Source of the DNA: Chryseobacterium sp. FH1
GTDB lineage: Bacteria > Bacteroidota > Bacteroidia > Flavobacteriales > Weeksellaceae
NCBI RefSeq assembly: GCF_000735135.1
Contig: NZ_JPLZ01000008.1
Location: 1-64,000, forward strand
Direction: 5' to 3'
Length of the DNA stretch: 64,000 nt
In this document: in pieces, positions 1-8,525 of the stretch
How positions within the stretch are numbered: position 1 is the first letter of the stretch
Layout of the letters: every line of letters starts with the position of its first letter
Position numbers and translations under genes: made by a program
Notes under the pieces: model-generated
The model's database searches: none
What the model was told of the DNA's origin: nothing
What the model saw: only the letters and a program-made list of their open reading frames with translations

Positions 1-40
1 CGTCTCACCGGGCTTCTGCGCTGCTCTCTTAAAGCGGTTG

Positions 41-71
41 CAAAAGTAGGAACTTTTTCCGAAACCGCAAA
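41..71 (-). promoter_or_regulatory. Strong Bacteroidota-type promoter reading off the left edge
   Basis: On the minus strand a TTTG box (complement of 68-71) lies exactly 19 bp before TACTTTTG (complement of 41-48), which fits the Bacteroidota sigma-ABfr consensus TTG-(19-21)-TAnnTTTG. Transcription would begin near 34-36 and leave the window at position 1. No start codon follows in the remaining 34 bases. The purine-rich, AGAGAGC-containing leader resembles what I remember of stable-RNA leaders in this group, so an rRNA operon is possible, but the transcribed gene is outside the window. Confidence 0.6.
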
Positions 72-174
72 TATATTCGCAAATTTTAAACGGACATTCA
101 AGTATCGCGCTGGTTTTCAAAGACATTAATTTCAAAGGGAAAGTGGACACGGGACAGATGAGTGGTCTCGATAT

Positions 175-285
175 GCGATCCCGCGATAGGGATAGCAGTG
201 GAAATCCTTTTTACAAAGGTCTTGCGAAGGGAAAGGAAAGGAGGGCTTTGTAAAAAGATTGCAGCGGATAGCCCGGTCCGGAAAA
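175..285 (+). repeat. Dispersed intergenic repeat, copy 1
   Basis: The left block ends in AGCAGTGGAAATCC, the right block reads GATTGCAGCGGATAGCCCGG, and between them is a perfect 12-bp inverted repeat, CTTTTTACAAAG at 207-218 and CTTTGTAAAAAG at 246-257. The same left-block/hairpin/right-block layout returns at 13618-13745 and 18623-18720. The rest of the 466-bp gap before the first gene holds nothing else I can support. Confidence 0.55.
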
Positions 286-420
286 TAGCGCCGGAATCAG
301 AAAGGGAAATTTTCCGGAATTGCCCCAATACTATATCTTAGAATCTGTAGCCGAAAGAAATCCCGGACTTGACTATATATATAATAAGTGTAGCTCATTT
401 TTCCGTAAACCAATGTGATC

Positions 421-451
421 TTGTTTTTTTAAGTTTGAATCTATATTTTTG
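421..451 (+). promoter_or_regulatory. Promoter of the MG2/plug protein gene
   Basis: TTG at 421-423 and TATTTTTG at 444-451 are 20 bp apart and match the Bacteroidota promoter form. A transcript would start near 456, so the TTG triplet at 449 lies inside the promoter and cannot be the start codon. The ATG at 467 is therefore favoured, with a leader of about 10 nt. Confidence 0.6.
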
Positions 452-466
452 AAAAAAACTAAACCG

Positions 467-2851
467 ATGAAAAAATTGACATTATTACTTTTGGTCTGCA
501 CAGCTTGTTTTATGAGAGCTCAAACAAAAGCAGAAGTTGCAATCCAGCAATATGAAGAAAAATTTCCACAGGAGAAGATTAGCATTATATTGGACAAGGA
601 TCGTTATATCTCTGGTGATCAGATTTGGTTCAAAGCTTTTGTGTTTGACGGCAACACCCGCTCAGAGATTTCGACATCGCTTTTTGTTGAGTTGTATGAT
701 GCTAATAAAAAATTAGTGACTAAAAAACTTCTTCCTTTATATAAAGGAGAAGGCAAGGGGAATCTAAAATTAGCGGAGGATCTAAAAGAAAATATATATT
801 ACTTGCGTGCATACACTAGTTGGATCTCTAATTTCAGTGAGGATTTTATTTATGTAAAACAAATTGCAGTTTACAATCCATCTTCGGAAGAGAAATTGGT
901 GAAAAATCCCGTTTCTAATTGGTCTGCCACAGTACATCCGGAAAGTGGTTCTTTTATAGATGGTGTAGAAACAAAAATGGCGGTAAGATTACACACTAAT
1001 GGTGGAAGCCCAAAATCATGGAAAGGAACTGTTGTAGATTCTGAAAAACCAGAGGTTGCCATTGCAAGCTTTCAAGGTTTGGATGAAAATGTAGGTTTTC
1101 TCTCTATGACGCCACAGAAAGGAAAAAAATATCAAGTAATTGTTCAGGATAATCTGGGGAAACAAAGTATGATAGATCTACCAGTGGTACAAGAAAAGGG
1201 AATTTATCTAAAAGTAATCAGTAATGACAGTGCTATAAAATATCAACTCATTGGAAGTTCGGGGAATATCGATCTGAAAAATTATAAAATCATTGGAACT
1301 ATCAATAATAGATTGGTTTATAAAGCGGTTCACAAAAAAACCGGTCGGGATTCCTACTCTATTCCAACGCAACAGCTCATCAATGGTATTTTGCAACTCA
1401 CAGTTTTTAATGAGAATGAGAAAGTCATTGCTAGCAGACTTTGCTTTGTAAAGCCGAATAATCTGGAGGTGCAAAAACCGAACTTACAATCTATCAAAAA
1501 GTCTAATCAACCAAGAAGTCTTAATCAATTCGAATTTGCACCACAGACCAATTATTCCAGTTACACCGTTTTGGTACAGGATATAGCTGATGAAAACATA
1601 CAAGTGTCCCATAATCTTCTCAGTGATCTTTGGCTGACAAATGATTTGACCTCCGTCATCAAATCTCCTGCGCAATATTTTTCTAAAAATAGAAGTACAG
1701 AGGCACTGGATGCACTTTTGATATCGGAACGATGGAAAAGGTTTGATTGGAAAAATATCATTACCGGAAATTATCCCTTCATAAAACACAAGCCAGAACC
1801 TTACCTCTCATACACAGGAAGCCTTACCATCAATCAAAGTCCTGCACCAAACACAGAGTTCAACCTTGCTTATCGAAATGAAAATTCTGATTTGAAGATC
1901 ATACCTGTGAAGACAGATAACTCGGGCAACTTTGCGATGCAGAATATGATCTTTGATGATACTTACAAATTCTACTATCAACTCAATGGCGCTAAAAACA
2001 CTAACAATGTAAAAGTTTTTGCCAAATCAAATCTAAGCGCTATTCCTTATCTTAATACGCTTCCTACAAGTGAATATAGACTCGAACCAAGATCTAAAGA
2101 TGAAGAGGCAGATCCTGAAATAGCACAATACGTTGTTGCGAAAAAAATCCAGAAGAATTTTGATCAAAAAATCAATGAGATTGAGGAGGTAAAACTGAAA
2201 GCCAAGAAAAAAGACAAAACAAAAGTACTAAACAAAGAGCTGAGCAGTTCTATGTTCCAGAGTGCAGACGAGATTGTTTTTGATTTTGTGAATGACAATA
2301 TGAGTGCAATGGGCTCGCCAGATATTCTGCAATGGTTGAATGGCCGTGTTGCCGGTTTAGAGATACGCCGAGAAATGGGTCAATCTGTGGCTTACATCCG
2401 AGGAAGCAGAGCTACCATCTTTTTGGATGAGATGCGTGCAGAACCAAGTATGCTGAATGGCATCAGCGTGAATGATATTGCCATGATCAAAGTTTTCAAG
2501 GGGATTTCTGCCGTAAGATCTGGAAGTAGCGTTGCCATCTACACCAAAAGAGGTGGAAGCTCTAATGAAAAAGATGGTACCAAGTCTGGAATGAATGAGA
2601 TTGTCCTCAATGGTTTTGATAAAGAACTTGCCTACAACAACATCGATTATAAAAACACAAATCCTAGCGATATTCCAACAGATTTGCGCAAATTACTATA
2701 TTGGAATCCCAACGTTGCAACCAAAGACAAACAAGACGCCATCATCCAATTCTATAATAATGATTCGCCTAAAAAGCAAAAAGTGACCATTATTTCCTTG
2801 GATGACGACAGCGTCCACATACCACTCTACTACAGCGAAATACTTCCTTAG
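467..2851 (+). CDS. Secreted MG2-like protein with an isolated TonB-receptor plug-like domain
   Basis: The protein has 794 residues starting at ATG 467. It begins with a clear signal peptide. Residues about 25-110 look like the MG2 macroglobulin fold (IILDKDRYISGDQIWFKAFV, then a YYLRAYT stretch). A middle segment holds LLISERWKRFDW, a motif typical of these Bacteroidota proteins. Residues about 600-700 resemble a TonB-dependent receptor plug (DILQWLNGRVAGLEI, FLDEMRAE, SSVAIYTKRGG). Only about 90 residues follow, so there is no 22-strand barrel and it is not a complete receptor. In this family such proteins sit in or near the outer membrane; the substrate is unknown. It is transcribed alone from its own promoter. 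Confidence 0.7.
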   Translation: MKKLTLLLLVCTACFMRAQTKAEVAIQQYEEKFPQEKISIILDKDRYISGDQIWFKAFVFDGNTRSEISTSLFVELYDANKKLVTKKLLPLYKGEGKGNLKLAEDLKENIYYLRAYTSWISNFSEDFIYVKQIAVYNPSSEEKLVKNPVSNWSATVHPESGSFIDGVETKMAVRLHTNGGSPKSWKGTVVDSEKPEVAIASFQGLDENVGFLSMTPQKGKKYQVIVQDNLGKQSMIDLPVVQEKGIYLKVISNDSAIKYQLIGSSGNIDLKNYKIIGTINNRLVYKAVHKKTGRDSYSIPTQQLINGILQLTVFNENEKVIASRLCFVKPNNLEVQKPNLQSIKKSNQPRSLNQFEFAPQTNYSSYTVLVQDIADENIQVSHNLLSDLWLTNDLTSVIKSPAQYFSKNRSTEALDALLISERWKRFDWKNIITGNYPFIKHKPEPYLSYTGSLTINQSPAPNTEFNLAYRNENSDLKIIPVKTDNSGNFAMQNMIFDDTYKFYYQLNGAKNTNNVKVFAKSNLSAIPYLNTLPTSEYRLEPRSKDEEADPEIAQYVVAKKIQKNFDQKINEIEEVKLKAKKKDKTKVLNKELSSSMFQSADEIVFDFVNDNMSAMGSPDILQWLNGRVAGLEIRREMGQSVAYIRGSRATIFLDEMRAEPSMLNGISVNDIAMIKVFKGISAVRSGSSVAIYTKRGGSSNEKDGTKSGMNEIVLNGFDKELAYNNIDYKNTNPSDIPTDLRKLLYWNPNVATKDKQDAIIQFYNNDSPKKQKVTIISLDDDSVHIPLYYSEILP

Positions 2852-2905
2852 AAAAATCGGAATCAAAGAAAATAGTCAGTATTTTAGCCATCTCAAAAAT
2901 GCCGA

Positions 2906-5029
2906 ATGAATACGACCGAGTTTATACAGAATCAACTAAACCTACCAGCCAAAAGCATAGATAGCACACTTCAACTTTTATCAGAAGACTGCACCATCCC
3001 TTTCATCGCGCGTTACAGAAAAGACAGAACAGGAAATCTGGACGAGGTGGCGATCGAAGGTATTTTCAAATTGAATAAACAGTTTGATGAGATTACCAAA
3101 CGGAAAGAAAGCATCCTGAAATCCATTGAAGAACAGAGTGCGCTGAATCCTGAACTCAAACAAAAAATAGAACAGAGTTTTGACCTTCAAGAATTAGAAG
3201 ATTTTTATCTGCCTTATAAAAAACGAAAGAAAACCAAAGCGGATTCAGCCAGAGAAAAAGGTTTGGAGCCATTGGCCAAGATCATCATGAGCCAGCGTAA
3301 TGACGATGTGGAATTTCTTGCCTCCAAATACCTCAACAAAGATGTGGCAAATGAAGCAGAAGCTTTGCAAGGCGCGAGAGACATCATGGCCGAATGGATC
3401 AATGAAAATCTGTACATCCGAAAAAATTTGCGAAGACTTTTTCAAAGAAAAGCAATTATTATTTCGAAAGTTGTAAAAGCTAAGAAAGAAGACGAATCGG
3501 CTCAGAAATTCTCCCAATATTTTGAATGGCAGGAAGCGCTGAACCGAATCCCAAGCCACAGATTGTTGGCTATGCTCCGCGCAGAAAATGAAGGTTTTGT
3601 GAAAGTTTCTGTCGATGTTGACAAAGAAGAAGCGCTAGAAATGATGGGAAATGCCGTCATCAAAAGCAACAATTCCACGACCAAACAAATAGAACTCGCC
3701 ATTGCAGATTCCTACAAACGCCTCTTGGAACCTGCCATTTCCAATGAAGCCTTGCAGGAAGCCAAAGAAAAAGCAGACATCAAAGCGATTGAGGTTTTCT
3801 CTGAGAATCTTCAGCAATTATTGCTAGCGTCGCCATTGGGAGAAAAAAGGATTTTGGCAATCGACCCAGGATTCAGAACAGGTTGCAAAGTGGTTTGTCT
3901 GGATGAGAAAGGCGACCTGCTAAACAACGAAACCATCTATCCACACGCGCCACAGAACGAAACCGGAATGGCGATGAAGAAAATCCGCTCGATGGTGAAT
4001 GCCTATAATATTCAAGCCATTTCCATCGGAAACGGAACGGCTGGACGAGAAACGGAATTTTTCATTAAGAAAATTGCCTTTGATAAACCGATTCAGGTTT
4101 TTGTCGTGTCAGAAGCTGGAGCCTCCATCTATTCAGCGAGCAAGATTGCCAGAGACGAGTTTCCAAATTATGACGTCACAGTTCGAGGCGCAGTTTCTAT
4201 CGGACGAAGATTAGCCGACCCGTTGGCTGAACTCGTAAAAATCGATGCCAAATCCATTGGTGTTGGGCAATACCAGCACGATGTGGACCAGAACAAACTG
4301 AAGGAGGAATTGGACAATACGGTCATTAGCTCCGTGAACTCGGTTGGTGTAAATCTTAACACTGCGAGCAAATCGCTATTAAGTTATGTTTCAGGAATCG
4401 GAGAGAAAATGGCTGAGAACATCGTTAACTACCGAACAGAAAATGGTGCCTTCATGGAAAGAAAAGAACTTAAAAAAGTACCAAGGTTGGGCGAAAAAGC
4501 CTATCAGCAAGCTGCAGCTTTCGTCAGAATCAAAAACGCTAAAAATCCTTTGGATAATTCGGCGGTGCATCCAGAAGCTTATAAGACCATTGAGAAAATG
4601 GCGAAAGACCTAGGCCTTAAAACTGAAGATTTTATTTCGAATAAAGAAAAGATTGCACTCATCAATCCAGAAAAATATATTACTAATGAAATAGGAATTC
4701 TAGGAATTAAGGATATTCTTAAAGAATTAGAAAAGCCAGGATTGGACCCAAGAAAAGCAGCAAAAGTTTTCGAGTTTGACCCAAATGTAAAATCAATTAA
4801 AAATCTCAACCCAGGAATGATACTTCCAGGCATTGTGAACAACATTACGGCTTTCGGATGTTTCGTAGATTTGGGAATCAAAAAAAGTGGATTGGTTCAT
4901 ATTTCACAATTAAAAGACGGTTTTGTCTCGGATGTGAATGAAGTGGTGAAGCTACATCAGCACGTTCAGGTGAAAGTGGTTGAAGTAGATGAGGCGAGGA
5001 AAAGAATCCAGTTGACGATGATTTTGTAA
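2906..5029 (+). CDS. tex: Tex-family RNA-binding transcription accessory protein
   Basis: At 707 residues this is close to the usual Tex length. In order it shows the N-terminal helical Tex region (IPFIARYRKDRTGNLDE, residues 32-48), a YqgF/RNase-H-like domain that opens with ILAIDPGFRTG (residues 316-326), helix-hairpin-helix motifs (SYVSGIGEKMAENIVNYR) and a C-terminal S1 RNA-binding domain (about 640-707, GIVNNITAFGCFVDLG). Tex proteins bind nucleic acid in the cytoplasm and affect transcription; their exact role in Bacteroidota is poorly defined. The gene follows the MG2 protein gene after 54 bp and may be read through from it. Confidence 0.93.
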   Translation: MNTTEFIQNQLNLPAKSIDSTLQLLSEDCTIPFIARYRKDRTGNLDEVAIEGIFKLNKQFDEITKRKESILKSIEEQSALNPELKQKIEQSFDLQELEDFYLPYKKRKKTKADSAREKGLEPLAKIIMSQRNDDVEFLASKYLNKDVANEAEALQGARDIMAEWINENLYIRKNLRRLFQRKAIIISKVVKAKKEDESAQKFSQYFEWQEALNRIPSHRLLAMLRAENEGFVKVSVDVDKEEALEMMGNAVIKSNNSTTKQIELAIADSYKRLLEPAISNEALQEAKEKADIKAIEVFSENLQQLLLASPLGEKRILAIDPGFRTGCKVVCLDEKGDLLNNETIYPHAPQNETGMAMKKIRSMVNAYNIQAISIGNGTAGRETEFFIKKIAFDKPIQVFVVSEAGASIYSASKIARDEFPNYDVTVRGAVSIGRRLADPLAELVKIDAKSIGVGQYQHDVDQNKLKEELDNTVISSVNSVGVNLNTASKSLLSYVSGIGEKMAENIVNYRTENGAFMERKELKKVPRLGEKAYQQAAAFVRIKNAKNPLDNSAVHPEAYKTIEKMAKDLGLKTEDFISNKEKIALINPEKYITNEIGILGIKDILKELEKPGLDPRKAAKVFEFDPNVKSIKNLNPGMILPGIVNNITAFGCFVDLGIKKSGLVHISQLKDGFVSDVNEVVKLHQHVQVKVVEVDEARKRIQLTMIL

Positions 5030-5034
5030 GCGTT

Positions 5035-5168
5035 AACAACAAAAGTCACAAAAGAGAAATCTACATTCATCATTGCAGAAGACCAAAAAAGAAAACTATA
5101 TAACTTTGACCTTTTTTTCACTTTTGAATAACTTACAAAGAATTACAACTTTTGTGACTTTTGTGGTT
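5035..5168. repeat. 134-bp element with 20-bp terminal inverted repeats (MITE-like)
   Basis: The left arm (5035-5054) ends AAAAGTCACAAAAG and the right arm (5149-5168) begins CTTTTGTGACTTTTGT; over 20 bp they are complementary at 19 positions. The element fills the gap between tex and the monooxygenase gene. A one-sided copy of the left arm is at 10176-10200. It contains no open frame. Confidence 0.6.
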
Positions 5169-5214
5169 ATAAAAATTGATAAAGTTCAAATCCTATCAGA
5201 ACGACCATAATAAA

Positions 5215-6660
5215 ATGCAAACCAAAACACCTTTTTTCAACATCTGCAAAGACTGCCTAGGCCTCGGAAAGAAAAAGCGGAGAATCAAGAAAAGTGCGCG
5301 CTTTCATTACCAAAAAGCCTTGTTGGAATTTGAGAAAGCAGGCCGTGATGGAATTGAACCCACTCCACCGGAAGCCCATTGGTATGTTTGCCTAACTTGC
5401 TCTGGCTCAGGATTGATTGCTTCGGATAGTTTTCCGATTCCAGATACAGAGAATCTTCCGCACATCGCCATCATTGGTGCTGGGATTGGTGGTGTTGCAT
5501 TGGCCGTAGCTTGTTTGCACCGCGGGATTCCTTTTACGATTTATGAACGTGACAATAGTTTTAATGAACGGTCCCAAGGTTACGGGCTTACCTTGCAGCA
5601 AGCCAGCAAAGCTATTGAAGGTTTTGGGATTTCAAAACTGGAAAAAGGCGTGGTCTCAACAAGACATCTGGTTCACACGCCCGACGGAAAAGTTGTTGCC
5701 GAATGGGGAATGCGAAAGTGGCTTCAAAATTCCGAGAAACAATCCCCAAAAAAGACCAATATCCATATCGCTAGACAATCGCTCCGTTCTACATTCATCG
5801 AACAATTGGGCGGAAATGACAAGATAAAATGGGGACATCAACTCATTGATTTTAATGAAACTCAAGACGGTAAAATTGACCTCAACTTTCAAGTCAATGG
5901 CGAATCAACAATTGAAAAAGTAGATTTCATAGTCGGTGCAGACGGCATCCGAAGTGCGGTTCGTAATATTTTAATTGGTGAAGAAATTTCCCCTTTGCGC
6001 TATTTGGATTGCATCGTGATTTTAGGCATTTGTCCATTGAATGCATTAGAAAATCCAGACCATCATTTATTAGACTCAGCAACGGTTTTTCAGACAGCCA
6101 ATGGGAATGAGAGGATTTATATGATGCCATTTGATGCCGATTCCATAATGTGGCAACTCAGTTTTCCGATGTCTGAGAACGAAGCAAAAAACCTCAGCAG
6201 TAAAGGTTCAGAAGCACTTAAAGAAGAAGCCATTAAAAGGACCAATTGGCATTCTCCTATTCCCGAAATCATTAGTTCCACATTGGCAAGTCAGATTTCC
6301 GGATATCCTGTTTATGACCGTGCATTGCTCACGTCAGAATTAATGAAAAACTTCGGAAAAGCCACGTTGATTGGCGATGCCGCACATCCGATGAGTCCTT
6401 TCAAAGGGCAAGGTGCCAATCAGGCTCTGTTGGATGCGCTGTCTTTAGCTCGTGAAATCTCAAAAAAATGCAGACCATTATCGCAATGGCGAACCGATGG
6501 AATCAGGAAAAGTGTCCTATCCGATTTCGAATCAGAAATGATACAGCGAAGTTCCATTAAAGTTGAAGATTCTGCGGCCGCCGCACAGTTCCTCCATTCC
6601 GAAATTGCGCTTTATGAAGGGAATGAGCCACGGGGGAAAGTTTTGAAAAGGAAAGATTAA
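5215..6660 (+). CDS. FAD-dependent monooxygenase with N-terminal CxxC...CxxC domain
   Basis: The protein has 481 residues counted from ATG 5215; an upstream TTG at 5176 is in frame but lies directly after the repeat and is unlikely. Residues 85-480 form a PHBH-fold flavoprotein hydroxylase: the dinucleotide-binding motif GAGIGG (88-93) followed by YERD, the DG motif (VGADGIRSAVR) and the second FAD motif GDAAHPMSPFKGQGANQ with Asp near 388. The closest familiar relatives are TetX/UbiH-like monooxygenases, which use NAD(P)H and oxygen on aromatic or polyketide substrates; the substrate here cannot be read. The unusual part is the first 70 residues, which carry CKDCLGLG (C11, C14) and CLTCSGSG (C59, C62). 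These are two CxxCxGxG knuckles of the DnaJ zinc-finger type that could bind one zinc. Confidence 0.85.
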   Translation: MQTKTPFFNICKDCLGLGKKKRRIKKSARFHYQKALLEFEKAGRDGIEPTPPEAHWYVCLTCSGSGLIASDSFPIPDTENLPHIAIIGAGIGGVALAVACLHRGIPFTIYERDNSFNERSQGYGLTLQQASKAIEGFGISKLEKGVVSTRHLVHTPDGKVVAEWGMRKWLQNSEKQSPKKTNIHIARQSLRSTFIEQLGGNDKIKWGHQLIDFNETQDGKIDLNFQVNGESTIEKVDFIVGADGIRSAVRNILIGEEISPLRYLDCIVILGICPLNALENPDHHLLDSATVFQTANGNERIYMMPFDADSIMWQLSFPMSENEAKNLSSKGSEALKEEAIKRTNWHSPIPEIISSTLASQISGYPVYDRALLTSELMKNFGKATLIGDAAHPMSPFKGQGANQALLDALSLAREISKKCRPLSQWRTDGIRKSVLSDFESEMIQRSSIKVEDSAAAAQFLHSEIALYEGNEPRGKVLKRKD

Positions 6661-6667
6661 TCCAATA

Positions 6668-6703
6668 AAAAAGCGGTTCTACATTGTTGTAAAACCGCTT
6701 TTT
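6668..6703. terminator. Bidirectional terminator between convergent genes
   Basis: AAAAAGCGGTT (6668-6678) pairs with AACCGCTTTTT (6693-6703). T-rich tracts follow on the plus strand and A-rich tracts precede it, so the hairpin can serve both the monooxygenase gene and the converging SDR gene. Confidence 0.75.
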
Positions 6704-6720
6704 GCTTTTTTATTCTAAGC

Positions 6721-7443
6721 TTAAGGATTTGTTGAGAAAATAGAACCGTTGGCAATCAATGCACGTCTGTTCATTTTCAGGATATCTCTCACCCATTCTG
6801 CAAAATCTTCTGGCTGAAGGACTTTGTCTGGATTGCCGTCCGTCAAACCGCCGTTGATGCTCATATCCGATGCGATGGTACTTGGCGTCAAAGTGATGAC
6901 ACGGATGTTTTCCTTTCTCCATTCCGCCATCATCGATTGTGATAATGAAACCACTGCGGCTTTCGAAGCGGCGTAGGCTGACATATTTGGTCCGCCTTTC
7001 AAACCAGCTGTGGAAGCTACATTTACGATATCGCCCTGACCTTTTTCTTTCAAGAAAGGATGAACGGCTTTCGCCACGTAATAAACACCGAAAAGATTGG
7101 TTCTAATCACTTGTTCCCAAGTCTCAGAAGGCATTTCCTCGATGCTTCCAAAGTCGCCTATTCCGGCATTGTTGACCAAAATATCCACACCGCCTAGTTG
7201 CTCCGCAAGCGACTCGATTCCGGCTTTCACTTCCAATTCATTGTCCACACTGAAAACCGCGTAAGCTACTTTGACGCCAGTTGCTTTCAGTTCGTTTGCT
7301 GTTATTTTGAGATAATTTTCGTTTCTTCCTGTGATGCCGACGTTCACGCCTTCATTGGCTAGGATTTGCGCAACCGCTTTCCCAAGGCCTCTTCCACCAC
7401 CAGTTATGATGGCGTTTTTTCCTTTTAAATTCATTGTAATCAT
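6721..7443 (-). CDS. Short-chain dehydrogenase/reductase (FabG-like)
   Basis: The protein has 240 residues, a full-length classical SDR. It shows the cofactor motif TGGGRGLG (residues 14-21), the NNAG motif at 91-94 and the catalytic residues Ser144, Tyr157 and Lys161 (SAYAASKAA). It resembles 3-oxoacyl-ACP reductases and acetoin-type reductases and should reduce a carbonyl using NAD(P)H in the cytoplasm. The substrate is not known. Two in-frame starts exist (MITMNLKGK); Met4 is an alternative. A TAAATTTG box lies just upstream on the minus strand, next to a palindrome described separately. The gene appears monocistronic. Confidence 0.85.
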   Translation of the reverse strand: MITMNLKGKNAIITGGGRGLGKAVAQILANEGVNVGITGRNENYLKITANELKATGVKVAYAVFSVDNELEVKAGIESLAEQLGGVDILVNNAGIGDFGSIEEMPSETWEQVIRTNLFGVYYVAKAVHPFLKEKGQGDIVNVASTAGLKGGPNMSAYAASKAAVVSLSQSMMAEWRKENIRVITLTPSTIASDMSINGGLTDGNPDKVLQPEDFAEWVRDILKMNRRALIANGSIFSTNP

Positions 7444-7450
7444 TTTGAAG

Positions 7451-7477
7451 GTGCAAATTTACCAAACGATTGTTTAG
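7451..7477 (-). promoter_or_regulatory. SDR promoter box with adjoining TetR-like palindrome
   Basis: TAAATTTG (complement of 7453-7460) is a -7 box for the SDR gene; I see no good -33 box. Directly upstream, CAAACGATTGTTTAG (7463-7477) is a near palindrome with CAAAC and GTTTA half-sites 4 bp apart, much like the palindrome over the tetR promoter at 24109-24126. A TetR-type repressor could act here. Confidence 0.4.
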
Positions 7478-7544
7478 AAAAGAAACATTGCAATTAGATT
7501 TAATGAAATCTTATCATTTGGTAAGTCTATAAGGCGGAGGATTT

Positions 7545-7654
7545 TATCGCAAAGGCGCAAACTTGATTGAATTACAAATGTCAAAAAAAAGTCGCAAAAA
7601 AAACTTTGCGACTTATAATATCTCAATCACAAAAATTAATTGCGACTTTGCGAT
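7545..7654. repeat. CGCAAAG inverted-repeat element
   Basis: TATCGCAAAGGCGCAA (7545-7560) is the near reverse complement of TTGCGACTTTGCGATG (7640-7655), with 14 of 16 positions matching. An inner perfect hairpin at 7589-7614 repeats the same theme. The element fills the gap between the SDR and glycerophosphodiesterase genes. Confidence 0.5.
7581..7614 (-). terminator. Terminator of the glycerophosphodiesterase gene
   Basis: On the minus strand AAGTCGCAAA pairs perfectly with TTTGCGACTT (complements of 7605-7614 and 7589-7598) around a 6-nt loop. It is followed by a run of eight T (complement of 7583-7590). It lies 47 bp past the stop codon of the glycerophosphodiesterase gene. Confidence 0.7.
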
Positions 7655-7660
7655 GAAAAC

Positions 7661-8401
7661 CTATTTCAATTGGTCTGGAACATTCGTGGTGACGAATTTC
7701 AAGCCTTGTTCTTTGAGTTTTTTATAAACTTCAATGTCATTTACAGTCCAGGAATTGGTGATTAATCCTAATGCATTCGCTTCTGAAATCCAAGTCGGAT
7801 TCTTTTCGAAAACGCTGTAATGATAATCGATGCCGTCCAATCCTTCTGCCTTTATCTGTTGAGGAGAAAGGTTGCCTTCCAAATATTGTACTTTGAATTT
7901 AGGTTCTACTTTTTTGATTTCTTTACAGACATTTAAACTAAAAGAGATGAATTCGCTCTGAGATCCCAACTTTAATTCCTTGATGGTTTGAATGGTTTTC
8001 TTAACAATCTCGTTCTCAAGTTCTGGCATTTTTGCAGGTTTGATTTCAACAATCAATTTGAGAGACGAATCTTTTTTGCCTTGTTTCAAATAATCTTTCA
8101 ACGTGGGAAACTTCTCGCCATTGGAAAGTTTGAGTTTTTCCAATGTTTTGAAATCCGTTTCAGAGACTTCCATTTTCCCGTGGTGCTCATCGTGGTTGAT
8201 GACGAGAACCCCATCTTTGGTCATTCTCACATCGAATTCTGCGCCGTAGATTTTCAGCTTTTGTGCATTCTCCAAAGCCTTCAATGAGTTTTCCGTTGTT
8301 GGCGGATTGGTTTGCCAATAGCCTCTGTGCGCGATGATTTGGGTTTGGGCATTCATTATTATTGAACTTAAAATCGTTAATCCTAGAATTAGTTTCTTCA
8401 T
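7661..8401 (-). CDS. Secreted glycerophosphodiester phosphodiesterase
   Basis: The protein has 246 residues from the ATG at 8401, which gives a proper signal peptide (MKKLILGLTILSSIIMNAQ); an upstream in-frame ATG at 8440 would bury it. After cleavage the mature protein opens with the GDPD signature IAHRGYWQTNPPTTENSL, followed by EFDVRMTKDGVLVINHDE with the metal-binding acidic residues and active-site histidines. Later barrel motifs are VEIKP and SFSLNV. The family hydrolyses glycerophosphodiesters to glycerol 3-phosphate and an alcohol. The length matches compact bacterial GDPDs. It is likely periplasmic. It is followed by its own terminator. Confidence 0.87.
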   Translation of the reverse strand: MKKLILGLTILSSIIMNAQTQIIAHRGYWQTNPPTTENSLKALENAQKLKIYGAEFDVRMTKDGVLVINHDEHHGKMEVSETDFKTLEKLKLSNGEKFPTLKDYLKQGKKDSSLKLIVEIKPAKMPELENEIVKKTIQTIKELKLGSQSEFISFSLNVCKEIKKVEPKFKVQYLEGNLSPQQIKAEGLDGIDYHYSVFEKNPTWISEANALGLITNSWTVNDIEVYKKLKEQGLKFVTTNVPDQLK

Positions 8402-8525
8402 TAAACTTTTTTTAAAACTCTCGCTGATTTGGCAAATCAATCAGATTATATTAAATGAAATCTGAGTAATCTGCATAATCTGCAAGAGAAAATATTTTTG
8501 AATTTGTTTCTTTAACCAAATAAAA

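Noticed and set aside
98-328. A 76-codon open frame on the minus strand near the left edge
   Set aside because: It runs through the dispersed repeat, has no promoter or signal and its composition is not protein-like.
5180-5200. GTTCAAATCC, resembling a tRNA T-loop
   Set aside because: No acceptor stem, anticodon arm or D-arm can be built around it; it lies just before the monooxygenase start.
8441-8525. ATCTGnnnAATCTGC words repeated between the phosphodiesterase and M28 peptidase genes
   Set aside because: Too short and irregular to call a repeat array; it is not a CRISPR, since no regular spacers exist.
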